Positions 16,118 through 23,663 of a stretch of 64,000 nucleotides of DNA are shown piece after piece. The translations under genes were made by a program, and so were the position numbers. The DNA is from Flavobacterium piscinae (GTDB lineage: Bacteria > Bacteroidota > Bacteroidia > Flavobacteriales > Flavobacteriaceae): contig NZ_SBKQ01000010.1 in NCBI RefSeq assembly GCF_004122145.1, positions 94,612 through 158,611 on the forward strand, in the 5' to 3' direction. The number at the start of each line of letters is the position of its first letter. The stretch's first letter is position 1. Under the pieces are notes generated by a model. That model worked only from the letters and a program-made list of their open reading frames with translations, ran no database searches and was not told the DNA's origin.

Positions 16118-16223
16118 AATTCTATACATTTCTAGCTTGTTCTCTTATAAAAATTCTTTCTCAAATAAAAGTAGGAACTTCATTTGCTTCGCAGAAAGCC
16201 ATTATCCATGTAATGTAGAGCAT

Positions 16224-16267
16224 AAAAAAAACCAGTCTCGCGACTAGGTTTTCTTTATATTCGGTAA
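16224..16267 (+). terminator. Terminator, first copy of a duplicated about 44-base repeat
   Basis: A-run, CC-AGTC, loop TCGC, GACTAGG, T-rich run, then TTCGGTAAA. Nearly identical to 17351-17393, differing by a missing T in the left arm and one base in the tail. The two copies flank the nuclease-like gene at 16448-17275. Confidence 0.7.
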
Positions 16268-16354
16268 ACCCCGATTACTATCGGGGCAATCAAACCCGCA
16301 ATTATATTTTATATTTCTCAACATTTGAAATAAAACAGTTTATTTTTTTACATA

Positions 16355-16382
16355 TTGAATCATTGTAAATTGTGTAAATTTG
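16355..16382 (+). promoter_or_regulatory. Putative promoter TTG-n17-TAAATTTG
   Basis: TTG at 16355-16357 and TAAATTTG at 16375-16382 lie 65 bases upstream of the nuclease-like gene and fit the Bacteroidota consensus in sequence and spacing. Confidence 0.5.
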
Positions 16383-16447
16383 ATTCTTTAAAAAGTTATT
16401 AAATAAAAAAAATATTCTATAATTAACAAAATCTAACAAACAATTAT

Positions 16448-17275
16448 ATGAGTTTCTACGATGAAATAATTAAGTATTCGGTTAGCGGCTTTGAAAAAAC
16501 TGGAAACACTTTAGTTTTAAATGGTACTCACAAACATGTTTTGAAAAATGCACAGGATAATTTTTTTGGTAGTCGTCGTCCAGATTTCAAATTTCATAGG
16601 TGGGCTGGTAGTTTAAAAAGTTCTCAAGCACTAGCTTTTAATATTTTTTCAGGAGTTGATCATGCTGAATTTGAATATGATATGTGGGCTCTTGATAAAT
16701 TTTCAAATCATAAAGCATGTGTTGATGTAGCGATTGACGAAAATGAAATAGTCAAAATGTATGAAGTAAAAATGTTCGAAATTGTAAATTCACGTGGAAA
16801 GAATAAGATTTTTAATAAACCGGATAATCAGAAATATTTTAATCTTGAAAATTATAAATGGAACAAGGAAATCGCAATCTCTTTCATATCGTTTATAAAA
16901 GATGTCCAAATTCAGTTTCTGGATAAACCTATTTATGGCGAAGGAATTAAACAATTATGTTGCCATTTACTTGGAATAATTAATGAAATGACGATTAAGG
17001 ATGGTAAGTTGTTAGGAAAAAAAGTTGAACTATATAGTCTTTGTTTTGATTATCCATTTAGTAAACAATTTGAAATGGATTTGAAAAATTATCAAGAAAC
17101 GCTTTTCAAATTTTCATTGATAGTTGACGATTTTTTGGCTCAAATTAAAATGGACAAACAAATTAAGTATTATGGCTTCTTGTCTTTAGAAAAATATATA
17201 AATGAAAATATTACTTTAATAGGCTCAAAGAATTTTAATTACGTTAAAAATAGATATCTGTTTGAAAAATGTTAA
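16448..17275 (+). CDS. PD-(D/E)XK nuclease-like protein (PGN_0703-like)
   Basis: 275 residues. The pattern of SSQALAFNIFSG (58-69), then D93 in ACVDVAID and E106-V-K108 in MYEVKMFE, then GIKQLCCHLLGI (about 175-187) matches the layout of PGN_0703-like predicted restriction endonucleases, which have a D..ExK catalytic core. It stands alone with its own promoter and with matching terminator repeats on both sides. No methyltransferase is next to it, so if active it may cut modified or foreign DNA or act in abortive infection. The family name is recalled from motif order and is moderately sure. Confidence 0.6.
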   Translation: MSFYDEIIKYSVSGFEKTGNTLVLNGTHKHVLKNAQDNFFGSRRPDFKFHRWAGSLKSSQALAFNIFSGVDHAEFEYDMWALDKFSNHKACVDVAIDENEIVKMYEVKMFEIVNSRGKNKIFNKPDNQKYFNLENYKWNKEIAISFISFIKDVQIQFLDKPIYGEGIKQLCCHLLGIINEMTIKDGKLLGKKVELYSLCFDYPFSKQFEMDLKNYQETLFKFSLIVDDFLAQIKMDKQIKYYGFLSLEKYINENITLIGSKNFNYVKNRYLFEKC

Positions 17276-17350
17276 TTTAAGAAAATATAATTTTGCAACT
17301 TAGAACTTTCTCTATCTAACTTTCAAAATCATTTAAAGTAAAAACTACAA

Positions 17351-17393
17351 AAAAAACCTAGTCTCGCGACTAGGTTTTCTTTTTATTCGGTAA
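17351..17393 (+). terminator. Terminator, second copy of the duplicated repeat
   Basis: CCTAGTC (17357-17363), loop TCGC, GACTAGG (17368-17374), extended by the flanking A and T runs, then TTCGGTAAA. It terminates the nuclease-like gene and probably also the converging minus-strand module. Confidence 0.8.
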
Positions 17394-17414
17394 AGGTTAC
17401 CAATCAAAACCGAA

Positions 17415-17600
17415 TTATTTTTCTTTAGATTTTGTTAAACATTTGAGCAACAAGGTTACAAAAAAACTAACAATTGCACCAATAATAGCTAAAATTATTG
17501 TTCGTAAAACATCAACTGAAGTAATATTTGGAACGATACTCAATAGGGTTCCGCCGGCAGTTCCGACTTTTAAAGACAATGTATTGTTAAAACTAGCCAT
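17415..17600 (-). CDS. Small membrane protein, last gene of the DUF5675 module
   Basis: 61 residues from the ATG at 17600 (MASFNN), which overlaps the stop of the preceding gene by eight bases. An earlier in-frame start exists, but the overlap favours this one. A glycine-rich N-terminal half is followed by one strong membrane helix (TIILAIIGAIVSFFVTLLL) and a basic end (KCLTKSKEK). The size and plan are like a holin or small accessory membrane protein. No family is recognised. Confidence 0.65.
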   Translation of the reverse strand: MASFNNTLSLKVGTAGGTLLSIVPNITSVDVLRTIILAIIGAIVSFFVTLLLKCLTKSKEK

Positions 17601-17853
17601 CAGGTTCGCCTCCTTTGGGCTGACCTTCATCATCAGCTTCTTTTTTGGCAGAATCCTCAACAGTTACTTGACTAACTGCTGACATGACTCCACCGGCAAC
17701 TGCAATATAACCGGCTGCACTAACTACAGCTGCCGGTAAGGCAACCGGTGCAGCCATTACAGAACCACTAATGCCCAATAAAGTAAGGCCAATGGTACGC
17801 AAAATCTTGAAAAACTTAGGGGTGGGAGCTTTTGCTCGTTTAGCTATATTCAT
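17593..17853 (-). CDS. Small hydrophobic protein of the DUF5675 module
   Basis: 86 residues: a basic N-terminus (NIAKRAKAPTPKFFKILR), two hydrophobic stretches (TIGLTLLGISGSVMAAPVALPAAVV and YIAVAGGVMSAV), and an acidic glycine-rich tail (KKEADDEGQPKGGEPDG). It lies between the DUF5675 gene and the 61-residue membrane protein and overlaps the latter. Probably inserted in the membrane. The function is unknown. Confidence 0.65.
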   Translation of the reverse strand: MNIAKRAKAPTPKFFKILRTIGLTLLGISGSVMAAPVALPAAVVSAAGYIAVAGGVMSAVSQVTVEDSAKKEADDEGQPKGGEPDG

Positions 17854-17871
17854 GACGCTAAGTATTAAAAC

Positions 17872-18279
17872 CTACTTCGTGTAGGTAGATTGAACAATCA
17901 ATAAAACGGACTCTTTATTTTCCAAAGCTTTGTAAACTTGATCTTTTAGTTTAGTAAATGCTTTTCGGGAGAACAGTCCTAAACCTGGACCCGATAACTT
18001 TGTTACCGGTGCAATACAGCCGTTTAACTCTTTCAAAGCATTATTAGCCGGGTGGAACAAAATCAAACTTCGATTTTCAACGTCCAAAATATGCAAATGC
18101 CATTTGAATTTCAAACTGTATCGTTTCTCAATAAAATATTCCCCCTCCGGAATACAGGAAACTCTTCTTTCATTGTTTCGCCATGGCAATTCGATGGTGT
18201 TACAAATCAATCTTCCCTCACATTCGAGTTTTCCGTTTGTTCCTTCGGGGAAATAAGTTCTTGTTAGCACTAAAACCAT
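17872..18279 (-). CDS. DUF5675 family protein
   Basis: 135 residues. The family is recognisable from TYFPEGTNGKLECEGRLICNTIELPW at the start, SCIPEGEYFIEKRYS, LILFHPANNALKELNGCIAPV and the final helix. DUF5675 occurs in phages and mobile elements of Bacteroidota; the conserved histidine (FHPAN) and cysteine (GCIAPV) look catalytic, and a peptidoglycan-active or peptidase-like role has been suspected, but I know of no proof. It is the second gene of a four-gene minus-strand module. Confidence 0.85.
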   Translation of the reverse strand: MVLVLTRTYFPEGTNGKLECEGRLICNTIELPWRNNERRVSCIPEGEYFIEKRYSLKFKWHLHILDVENRSLILFHPANNALKELNGCIAPVTKLSGPGLGLFSRKAFTKLKDQVYKALENKESVLLIVQSTYTK

Positions 18280-18315
18280 ACTTAAATTTTCTGATTTTTA
18301 AAGACTAACTTCAGA

Positions 18316-19071
18316 TTACAGTCCGCTTACTTGAACCAAAGAAAGAGGGTTAAACGCTCCATTTTTCAAAGGATACATTTGCCCATTCACTTCTTGATAG
18401 AACTCTAACCCAAGAGCTAAAAACAACGGTTTTGTACTGTTAGGTGTAACAGTATTCACTTGGTTAATAGCAACTGTTGGAACGGCATTCCATGGCAAAA
18501 TAGCCGTTTCAGAGTTTTGAACCACAAACGTTTCAGCTTCAAAATCAACTTCCGCTCCCGCAGAGATGATTTTAAAATGGGTCGTTCCGGTAGGTGCTGC
18601 AATCATATTTGCTGGTACAAACGCAGCCACATCAACAGTCAACTCTCCCGTAACGCGGTCAATGTTGGTTGTAAAGGGTGCATACAAACTAGTACCAAGT
18701 TTCCCACGAATGTTAAACTCAAAACCGGTTAGCAATTCCGCTTCACCGTCAATCACATTCCGCAAACCTCTTTCATTCACAGCATCCGCCTGAATTACTT
18801 TAACCATCCGTTGCGTCAAACGACTCACCATTCTGGAATCAGCAGAATTCAAAAGCAAAGCTCTCAAAGAAGTTCTCAAAACCTTTCCGGCTGCTCCTGC
18901 TCTACCAAACTCCGCCCCATTCTCACGCGTTCTCTGAAACGCAGGATCACTCGCGATTCTACTAGCGTCAATTCCGCCTTTTTCTCTAGCTAAGTGCCCA
19001 TCCTGGGTTTTGTAAAAGGTAATATCCCCGATAGTACCTTTCAATTTAATTATGCCTCTCTGTCTAGCCAT
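18316..19071 (-). CDS. Conserved Bacteroidota protein, first gene of the DUF5675 module
   Basis: 251 residues. It begins MARQRGIIKLKGTIGDITFYKTQDGHLAREKGG, a start I recognise from uncharacterised Bacteroidota proteins that sit beside DUF5675 genes. It then has an arginine-rich helical part (about 45-100) and a C-terminal half of beta-strand-like sequence (about 115-251). There is no signal peptide. The composition, with small residues, many strands and a basic N-terminus, would suit a structural or DNA-associated protein. It is transcribed first in the module. Confidence 0.7.
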   Translation of the reverse strand: MARQRGIIKLKGTIGDITFYKTQDGHLAREKGGIDASRIASDPAFQRTRENGAEFGRAGAAGKVLRTSLRALLLNSADSRMVSRLTQRMVKVIQADAVNERGLRNVIDGEAELLTGFEFNIRGKLGTSLYAPFTTNIDRVTGELTVDVAAFVPANMIAAPTGTTHFKIISAGAEVDFEAETFVVQNSETAILPWNAVPTVAINQVNTVTPNSTKPLFLALGLEFYQEVNGQMYPLKNGAFNPLSLVQVSGL

Positions 19072-19381
19072 AATTTCAAAAATTTTAATTCATAAATCAT
19101 TTTCACACTCCCTCAATCCACATTCGGTTGCAACCCTCTCGATTGATTTCGATGCAAATATTAAACTTAAATTAAAAGATTAGTTAACGGCTATATACCA
19201 TATGACAATCAAAGGTATAAATGTCACATATCAACACAAATGACACGTAAAGCACTATCAAAATTGAAGTAAATTGCACCCATAAATGGAAACATATTTT
19301 TCAGTAACTTTAAATCTTGAAAAGTAAAAACAAGTCCAACCCAAAGACTACTCAAAGCCAAGTCATAACCAAGGATAATGT
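19072..19381. other. Intergenic region between divergent genes
   Basis: Separates the minus-strand DUF5675 module from the small plus-strand gene at 19382. On the minus strand, AATATTTG (near 19150) is close to a -7 element. An interspersed GGTTGCAAC palindrome lies at about 19127-19135. No gene seen. Confidence 0.45.
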
Positions 19382-19585
19382 ATGAAAACAGAACCAAAAC
19401 GAATATGCATCTACCCAAAGGACATACAACGTATTACAGGTAAGTCCTACCGTCAAAGCATTAGATTGTTACAAAAGATTAGAAAAGACCTTAATAAGCT
19501 TGAAAATGAGTTTGTGAGTATAGAAGAGTTCTGCCATTATACTAGCTTAAAATATGAACAAGTAGAGCCATTAATTATTGGATAA
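19382..19585 (+). CDS. Small conserved Flavobacteriia protein, possibly DNA-binding
   Basis: 67 residues: ICIYPKDIQRITGKSYRQSIRLLQKIRKDLNKLENEFVSIEEFCHYTSL. Proteins of this pattern (IYPKDIxxITGKSxRxxxxLLxKI, then FVxxxEFCxY) are frequent in Bacteroidota mobile regions, and the helix pattern looks like a winged-helix or excisionase-type DNA-binding domain. It lies close to the presumed island end, where an excisionase-like gene would be expected. No characterised member is known to me. Confidence 0.65.
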   Translation: MKTEPKRICIYPKDIQRITGKSYRQSIRLLQKIRKDLNKLENEFVSIEEFCHYTSLKYEQVEPLIIG

Positions 19586-19649
19586 TATTCATGTAAACAG
19601 TACTAAATATTGAACTGAATATTATGATATTCAATATACTTTGTTTAAA

Positions 19650-19678
19650 TTTGTGTATCATTGAATTTGATACATTTG
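19650..19678 (+). promoter_or_regulatory. Putative promoter TTTG-n17-TACATTTG
   Basis: TTTG at 19650-19653 and TACATTTG at 19671-19678 match the Bacteroidota consensus well. The only thing downstream is about 100 bases ending in the tRNA-like 3' end and terminator, so it may drive a short untranslated RNA or be a leftover of the island's own last gene. Confidence 0.5.
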
Positions 19679-19767
19679 AAACCATATTAAGAGGTGTCAG
19701 TTGAGGTGTCACTAAAATTTTTAGTCCTTAAAAGTCTATATTTTATTGACCTTTTTACTAAAAATAC

Positions 19768-19786
19768 AAATCCCTCTTTCTCCGCA
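19768..19786 (+). other. Candidate attachment site: 3' end of a tRNA-Ser gene without its body
   Basis: AAATCCCTCTTTCTCCGCA reads as the T-loop end, acceptor strand TTTCTCCG and discriminator region of a flavobacterial tRNA-Ser. No matching 5' acceptor (CGGAGAAA) or anticodon arm occurs in the preceding 90 bases, so this is not a complete tRNA. A 3'-end remnant followed by the tRNA's own terminator is the usual trace of an element integrated into a tRNA gene. It marks the change from accessory to core genes. Confidence 0.55.
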
Positions 19787-19824
19787 AAAGCCTTGTAATC
19801 AATTGATTTACAAGGCTTTTTTTA
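19786..19824 (+). terminator. Terminator after the tRNA-like remnant
   Basis: AAAAGCCTTGTAA (19786-19798) pairs with TTACAAGGCTTTT (19808-19820), followed by a T run. Probably the original terminator of the tRNA gene. Confidence 0.8.
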
Positions 19825-19994
19825 TTATAATTACTTCAGAAGAATATCAATACCTTAGTTGGGTTTACTTATTTCCGAATTTTTTTTATGAAAATGATAT
19901 TCTATATTGCAAAAAAGTTAATCTTAACATTCTGTTAATTAACGCATTTCATCGAAAATAAAACATTTTGCTAGGTCACACTTTTGGTTTTGTT

Positions 19995-20074
19995 TACCTT
20001 TGAAACTAAGTTACCTTTATAGGGTTAAGAATAAATTTGGGAGGAAGCTCCTCTTTTTTGAGGAGCTTTTTTTA
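19995..20074 (+). ncRNA. Possible small RNA transcription unit
   Basis: TACCTTTG at 19995-20002 is a good -7 element (TTTG at 19967-19970, 24-base spacer). About 65 bases later comes a strong terminator, AAGCTCCTC / GAGGAGCTT (20045-20068) with a T run. There is no open frame between, so a short untranslated transcript is plausible. No known RNA family is recognised. Confidence 0.35.
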
Positions 20075-20216
20075 AGTATTCCAACTAATATTTATACATT
20101 TGCTCTTCCAAAAGTAAAAAATCCACAATTTTAAATTTATGCTAATGTTCCAAATTTTTTTTTTTTAGGACTACTATTTGTAAGTTATAATTCCAAAAAC
20201 CAAAAACCACTACACG

Positions 20217-20247
20217 AAAAAGACTTTTGATTTCAAAAGTCTTTTTT
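20217..20247 (+). terminator. Intergenic terminator-like hairpin
   Basis: AAAAAGACTTTTGA pairs with TTTCAAAAGTCTTTTTT. No gene directly upstream, so it may end another short RNA. A TACATTTG at 20095-20102 could be its promoter. Confidence 0.55.
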
Positions 20248-20265
20248 ATTGCTACAGTTCATTCC

Positions 20266-20298
20266 AAAAAAAAAGGTGAAATTACTTTCACCCTTTTT
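20266..20298. terminator. Bidirectional terminator-like hairpin
   Basis: AAAAAGGTGAAA pairs with TTTCACCCTTTTT (one bulge). It lies about 185 bases beyond the stop of the minus-strand DUF4294 gene and could end that transcript. Confidence 0.5.
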
Positions 20299-20483
20299 GC
20301 CCCAAATTTATCCATAAACTTAACCTACTTAACTTATGGTGATTCAAAAGTAGAATAGTAATACAGTTTAAAAAAATATTTCTGTTGATAGGAAAATAAA
20401 ATCGATAAAAGGCTATTTTTAAGCATTTAAGACTTAACTTTTTATAAATAGTTCGTTCAAAAAATAATTAAAAATATAAAAAA

Positions 20484-21191
20484 TTAATTTTCAGCCTGTT
20501 TGTCTTTTGCTTTTTGAACTTTATCTTTCCAAGTAGCAGAAAGTTCTGCATAATCAATAAATTTTGCAGGTGGTTGTCTTTGCAATCTTCCTTCATTGAA
20601 AGCCTTTATCAAAATACTCTCAATAAGAAAATCTTCGGTAACAGCAAATGGATTGTATTCTTCTTTCAAGTCAATGTCAAAAACTTTGGCAGTATTGCTA
20701 GCCCAAAAGGCCTTCCACCCACTTTTTAAATCTTTTACAAGCGTATAGGTTGTTTTTCCGGTTTGTCGATGAATTAATTTTACTAAAATTTGACCTTGTT
20801 TACGCGATAACTTTTTTAACTGTTCTTCGAATTCGTTTTCAAGATAGTTTTCGACAATTTTAAAATACTTCTTTTTTTCTCTTTCAGTTTTTAACTTACC
20901 CATGTTTTGATTTAACTTGGTTAAGTTATCGGCTGCTAATTTAGCATAAGGATAAACTTTAAGCACCCGTTGTTGAAGCAACAGAAATTTTTTACGGTCT
21001 TCGTCTTCTTTATTGGATTTTTTTCCGGTTACAACAACTTCTTCTAAGTCCAAAGAAGTTCTTAAAATTGAATCATTACCTATTAAATAATAGATCACAG
21101 TAGAATCTTTCTTAGTTTCTTCTTGTGCGAAAGAGACACTTGTGATAAGCAAGAAAAGAATAAACAATATATTAGGTTTCATTTTTCTCAT
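20484..21191 (-). CDS. DUF4294 domain-containing exported protein
   Basis: 235 residues with a signal peptide (PNILFILFLLITSVSFAQ). The body matches DUF4294: LDLEEVVVTGKK, then KVYPYAKLAADNLTKLNQNMGKL and LVKDLKSGWKAFWASNTAKVFDIDLKEEYNP. This is a conserved single-copy protein of Flavobacteriia with unknown function, presumably periplasmic. The ATG three codons inside is an equally good start. It is divergent from the M42 peptidase gene and is the first core gene after the island. Confidence 0.88.
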   Translation of the reverse strand: MRKMKPNILFILFLLITSVSFAQEETKKDSTVIYYLIGNDSILRTSLDLEEVVVTGKKSNKEDEDRKKFLLLQQRVLKVYPYAKLAADNLTKLNQNMGKLKTEREKKKYFKIVENYLENEFEEQLKKLSRKQGQILVKLIHRQTGKTTYTLVKDLKSGWKAFWASNTAKVFDIDLKEEYNPFAVTEDFLIESILIKAFNEGRLQRQPPAKFIDYAELSATWKDKVQKAKDKQAEN

Positions 21192-21268
21192 AAATAAAAA
21201 TCAAAAGTAAAGATTTATACTATAACTGTGTTATCTTATTTATATTTTAGCAAAAAAATACAAATTCT

Positions 21269-22357
21269 ATGTCAGCAAAAACCATACTAAAAAAATCATC
21301 GCTCGCATTTTTAGAAAATTATTTAAACAATCCTTCACCAACCGGCTATGAATCTGAAGGTCAAAAACTTTGGATGGACTATATAAAACCGTATGTAGAT
21401 ACTTTTATAACAGACACTTACGGTACGGCTGTGGGTGTCATCAATCCAGATGCTCCCTACAAAGTTGTGATTGAGGGTCATTCAGATGAAATTTCGTGGT
21501 ATGTAAATTTTATTACTGATAACGGATTGATTTATGTTATACGAAATGGTGGCTCCGATCACCAGATTGCTCCTTCCAAACGTGTGAACATACACACCAA
21601 AAAAGGAATCGTAAAAGGTGTTTTTGGTTGGCCTGCCATTCACACCCGAAACCGGGGCAAAGAAGAAACAGCACGTATTGATAATTTATTCATTGATTTA
21701 GGCTGTTCCACGAAAGAGGAAGTGGAAAAAATGGGGGTTCATGTGGGGTGTGTTATCACATATCCGGATGAATTTATGGTATTGAACCAAAATAAGTTTG
21801 TTTGCCGTGCCATCGATAATCGAATGGGCGGATTTATGATTGCAGAAGTAGCGAGGCTTTTACATGAAAATAAAAAGAAATTACCATTTGGATTATACAT
21901 TACCAATTCTGTTCAGGAAGAGGTTGGTCTGCGTGGTGCCGAAATGATTACCAAAACCATCAAACCAAACGTTGCAATTGTCACCGATGTATGTCACGAC
22001 ACCTCCACGCCAATGATTGACAAAAAAATTGAAGGTGAAACTCAAATCGGAAAAGGTCCGGTGATTACTTATGCTCCGGCAGTTCAAAATAACTTGCGAG
22101 AATTAATCATTAACACGGCAGAAGAAAAGAAAATTCCGTTTCAGCGATTGGCTTCGTCACGAATTACAGGAACAGATACCGATGCTTTTGCCTACAGTAA
22201 TGGCGGAGTAGCTTCTGCTTTAATTTCCCTGCCATTACGCTATATGCATACAACTGTGGAAATGGTTCATCGGGACGATGTGGAAAATGTGATTCGTTTA
22301 ATTTATGAATCTCTATTGAAAATTGAGAACAATGAAACATTCTCCTACTTCAAATAA
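21269..22357 (+). CDS. M42 family metallopeptidase (glutamyl aminopeptidase-like)
   Basis: 362 residues, a cytosolic dinuclear-metal aminopeptidase. Family landmarks: NPSPTGYE near the start, the first metal histidine in EGHSDEISWYV (H71), RAIDNRMGG (about 182-190) with the bridging aspartate, NSVQEEVGLRGAEM with the catalytic glutamate pair, and DVCHDTSTP. The length is normal for M42 enzymes. It probably trims peptides from protein breakdown. A short terminator hairpin follows at 22372. Confidence 0.92.
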   Translation: MSAKTILKKSSLAFLENYLNNPSPTGYESEGQKLWMDYIKPYVDTFITDTYGTAVGVINPDAPYKVVIEGHSDEISWYVNFITDNGLIYVIRNGGSDHQIAPSKRVNIHTKKGIVKGVFGWPAIHTRNRGKEETARIDNLFIDLGCSTKEEVEKMGVHVGCVITYPDEFMVLNQNKFVCRAIDNRMGGFMIAEVARLLHENKKKLPFGLYITNSVQEEVGLRGAEMITKTIKPNVAIVTDVCHDTSTPMIDKKIEGETQIGKGPVITYAPAVQNNLRELIINTAEEKKIPFQRLASSRITGTDTDAFAYSNGGVASALISLPLRYMHTTVEMVHRDDVENVIRLIYESLLKIENNETFSYFK

Positions 22358-22371
22358 AATAACCAAAATTT

Positions 22372-22403
22372 AAAATTCCCGATACCGTTTTTCGGGAATT
22401 TTT
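22372..22403 (+). terminator. Terminator after the M42 peptidase
   Basis: AAAATTCCCGA pairs with TCGGGAATTTTT, followed by a T-rich run. Confidence 0.8.
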
Positions 22404-22416
22404 GTTTTAAAAATGA

Positions 22417-22424
22417 TAGCTTTG
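22417..22424 (+). promoter_or_regulatory. Putative -7 element TAGCTTTG
   Basis: Fits TAnnTTTG, 16 bases before the ATG of the LETM1-related gene. This implies a very short leader. Confidence 0.4.
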
Positions 22425-22440
22425 CATAAAAATTAAAACA

Positions 22441-23637
22441 ATGATTAATCCTTCTGCACAAGGTTGGGTGGATAAATTTTTCAGCAAATCTCATTTGTTG
22501 AATACGACCAATTTGTACAGCAACAAAGATTTTTATTGCAAGACCAGAGAAACGGGCTTTATCTATGGTCATGTGGTTTCTATTAACACGCGAGAGCCTT
22601 TGTTGATGGATGGCTGGACATCTGAAGAAGTATCTAAAGTAGCCTTGTTGAACTCGCTGTTTGGTATTTATCAGTTAGTTGAAAAAAATCCTGAAAAATC
22701 AAAATTTATTGATTTGGCTTTTGATTTTTATAACCTCATGCACCCGATAGGATTTTCTTTTTTTAAAAAAATTTTACCTTCTGAAAGTAAAGCGATACAA
22801 TTAGAAAAAATAATTGATTCCAGGGTGCAAACAAATGATAACATTGTGAGCAAAAATTTTTCGCACATTGTTACGAATGCACTTTTATTTATTGACGTTT
22901 TAGCTTTCTATAATTTTTTGATAAAAGGAGAACTAACCAAAGATTATGTTCAAAAATTAGAAGAAATTATTGTGGGTGTAGTAACGCTTTCGTTAACAAT
23001 AAAATCAAACAAATCGCATTATGATGATTTGTTGATTAAATTATTTGAAACGTCTGTTCGTTACACTAAATTTTCAGGGTTTAAGATTAGTGATTTGAAT
23101 GCTCTAAATTTTAGTTTTCTTGAAAACGATTTAGAAAAATTTTACCTCATGGATCTAGCAGGAATGGCAATTTGGAGCGATGAAAAAATGGAAAAAAATG
23201 AAGTTGCTTTTTTGTATGATTTAGGTTCTATTTTAAAATTAGAGCATTTTTATATTATAGAAAGTTTAACTGTGATTGATGAGTTTATTAAAAAATACCG
23301 AAACGATATTCCCTATTTCAACTATTCTAACCCCATCAAGCATTTTTATGATCAAACTACCCAAAGTGTAGTAATGTTGATTACACGAAACAAAAAAAGA
23401 TTACTGAAGGAATTAACAGAAAGCAAAGATTTGGTAAAACTACTTGCGGCTTCAACCACCAGAGAACTTGATACTAATGAAAAGAAAAGAATGAAAAAGC
23501 AACTGTTGGATGTTTGTAAAACAATACCATCGTTAACCATTTTTTTACTACCCGGTGGAAGTTTACTATTACCAATTTTGATAAAGTTCATCCCTCAAAT
23601 GCTACCGTCTGCATTTAATGAAAATTTGGACCAATAA
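22441..23637 (+). CDS. LETM1-related biofilm-associated protein
   Basis: 398 residues. The C-terminal end (EKKRMKKQLLDVCKTIPSLTIFLLPGGSLLLPILIKFIPQMLPSAF) carries the LETM1-like core: a basic helix, then TIPSLTIFLLPGGSLLLP. The rest is helical with no signal peptide. It is annotated in Flavobacteriia as a LETM1-related protein linked to biofilm; I know of no biochemical role. It is flanked by a short terminator on each side, so it is a single-gene unit. Confidence 0.8.
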   Translation: MINPSAQGWVDKFFSKSHLLNTTNLYSNKDFYCKTRETGFIYGHVVSINTREPLLMDGWTSEEVSKVALLNSLFGIYQLVEKNPEKSKFIDLAFDFYNLMHPIGFSFFKKILPSESKAIQLEKIIDSRVQTNDNIVSKNFSHIVTNALLFIDVLAFYNFLIKGELTKDYVQKLEEIIVGVVTLSLTIKSNKSHYDDLLIKLFETSVRYTKFSGFKISDLNALNFSFLENDLEKFYLMDLAGMAIWSDEKMEKNEVAFLYDLGSILKLEHFYIIESLTVIDEFIKKYRNDIPYFNYSNPIKHFYDQTTQSVVMLITRNKKRLLKELTESKDLVKLLAASTTRELDTNEKKRMKKQLLDVCKTIPSLTIFLLPGGSLLLPILIKFIPQMLPSAFNENLDQ

Positions 23638-23638
23638 A

Positions 23639-23660
23639 AAAGCCATCCGAAGATGGCTTA
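23639..23660. terminator. Terminator shared by converging genes
   Basis: AAGCCATC-CGAA-GATGGCTT lies between the LETM1-related gene (+) and carbonic anhydrase (-). Confidence 0.7.
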
Positions 23661-23663
23661 TCT

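Larger units (their letters stand above)
16118..16447. other. Intergenic region with terminator repeat and a short palindrome
   Basis: Holds the first copy of the duplicated terminator (16224-16267), then the inverted repeat CCCCGAT-TACT-ATCGGGG (about 16269-16286), a type of short palindrome common in Flavobacteriia, then the promoter for the nuclease-like gene. No gene seen. Confidence 0.55.
19586..20483. other. Intergenic region spanning the island boundary
   Basis: No protein-coding gene seen. In order it holds a promoter (19650-19678), the tRNA-Ser 3'-end remnant (19768-19786), a terminator (19786-19824), a possible small RNA with terminator (19995-20074), and two further hairpins (20217-20247 and 20266-20298). 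Confidence 0.6.

Noticed and set aside
17443..17682. A plus-strand frame opposite the small membrane protein gene
   Set aside because: It is the reverse image of the overlapping minus-strand genes, which have coherent overlaps and membrane segments.
19680..19786. A complete tRNA-Ser gene
   Set aside because: The 3' end fits, but there is no matching 5' acceptor strand, D arm or anticodon arm in the preceding bases.
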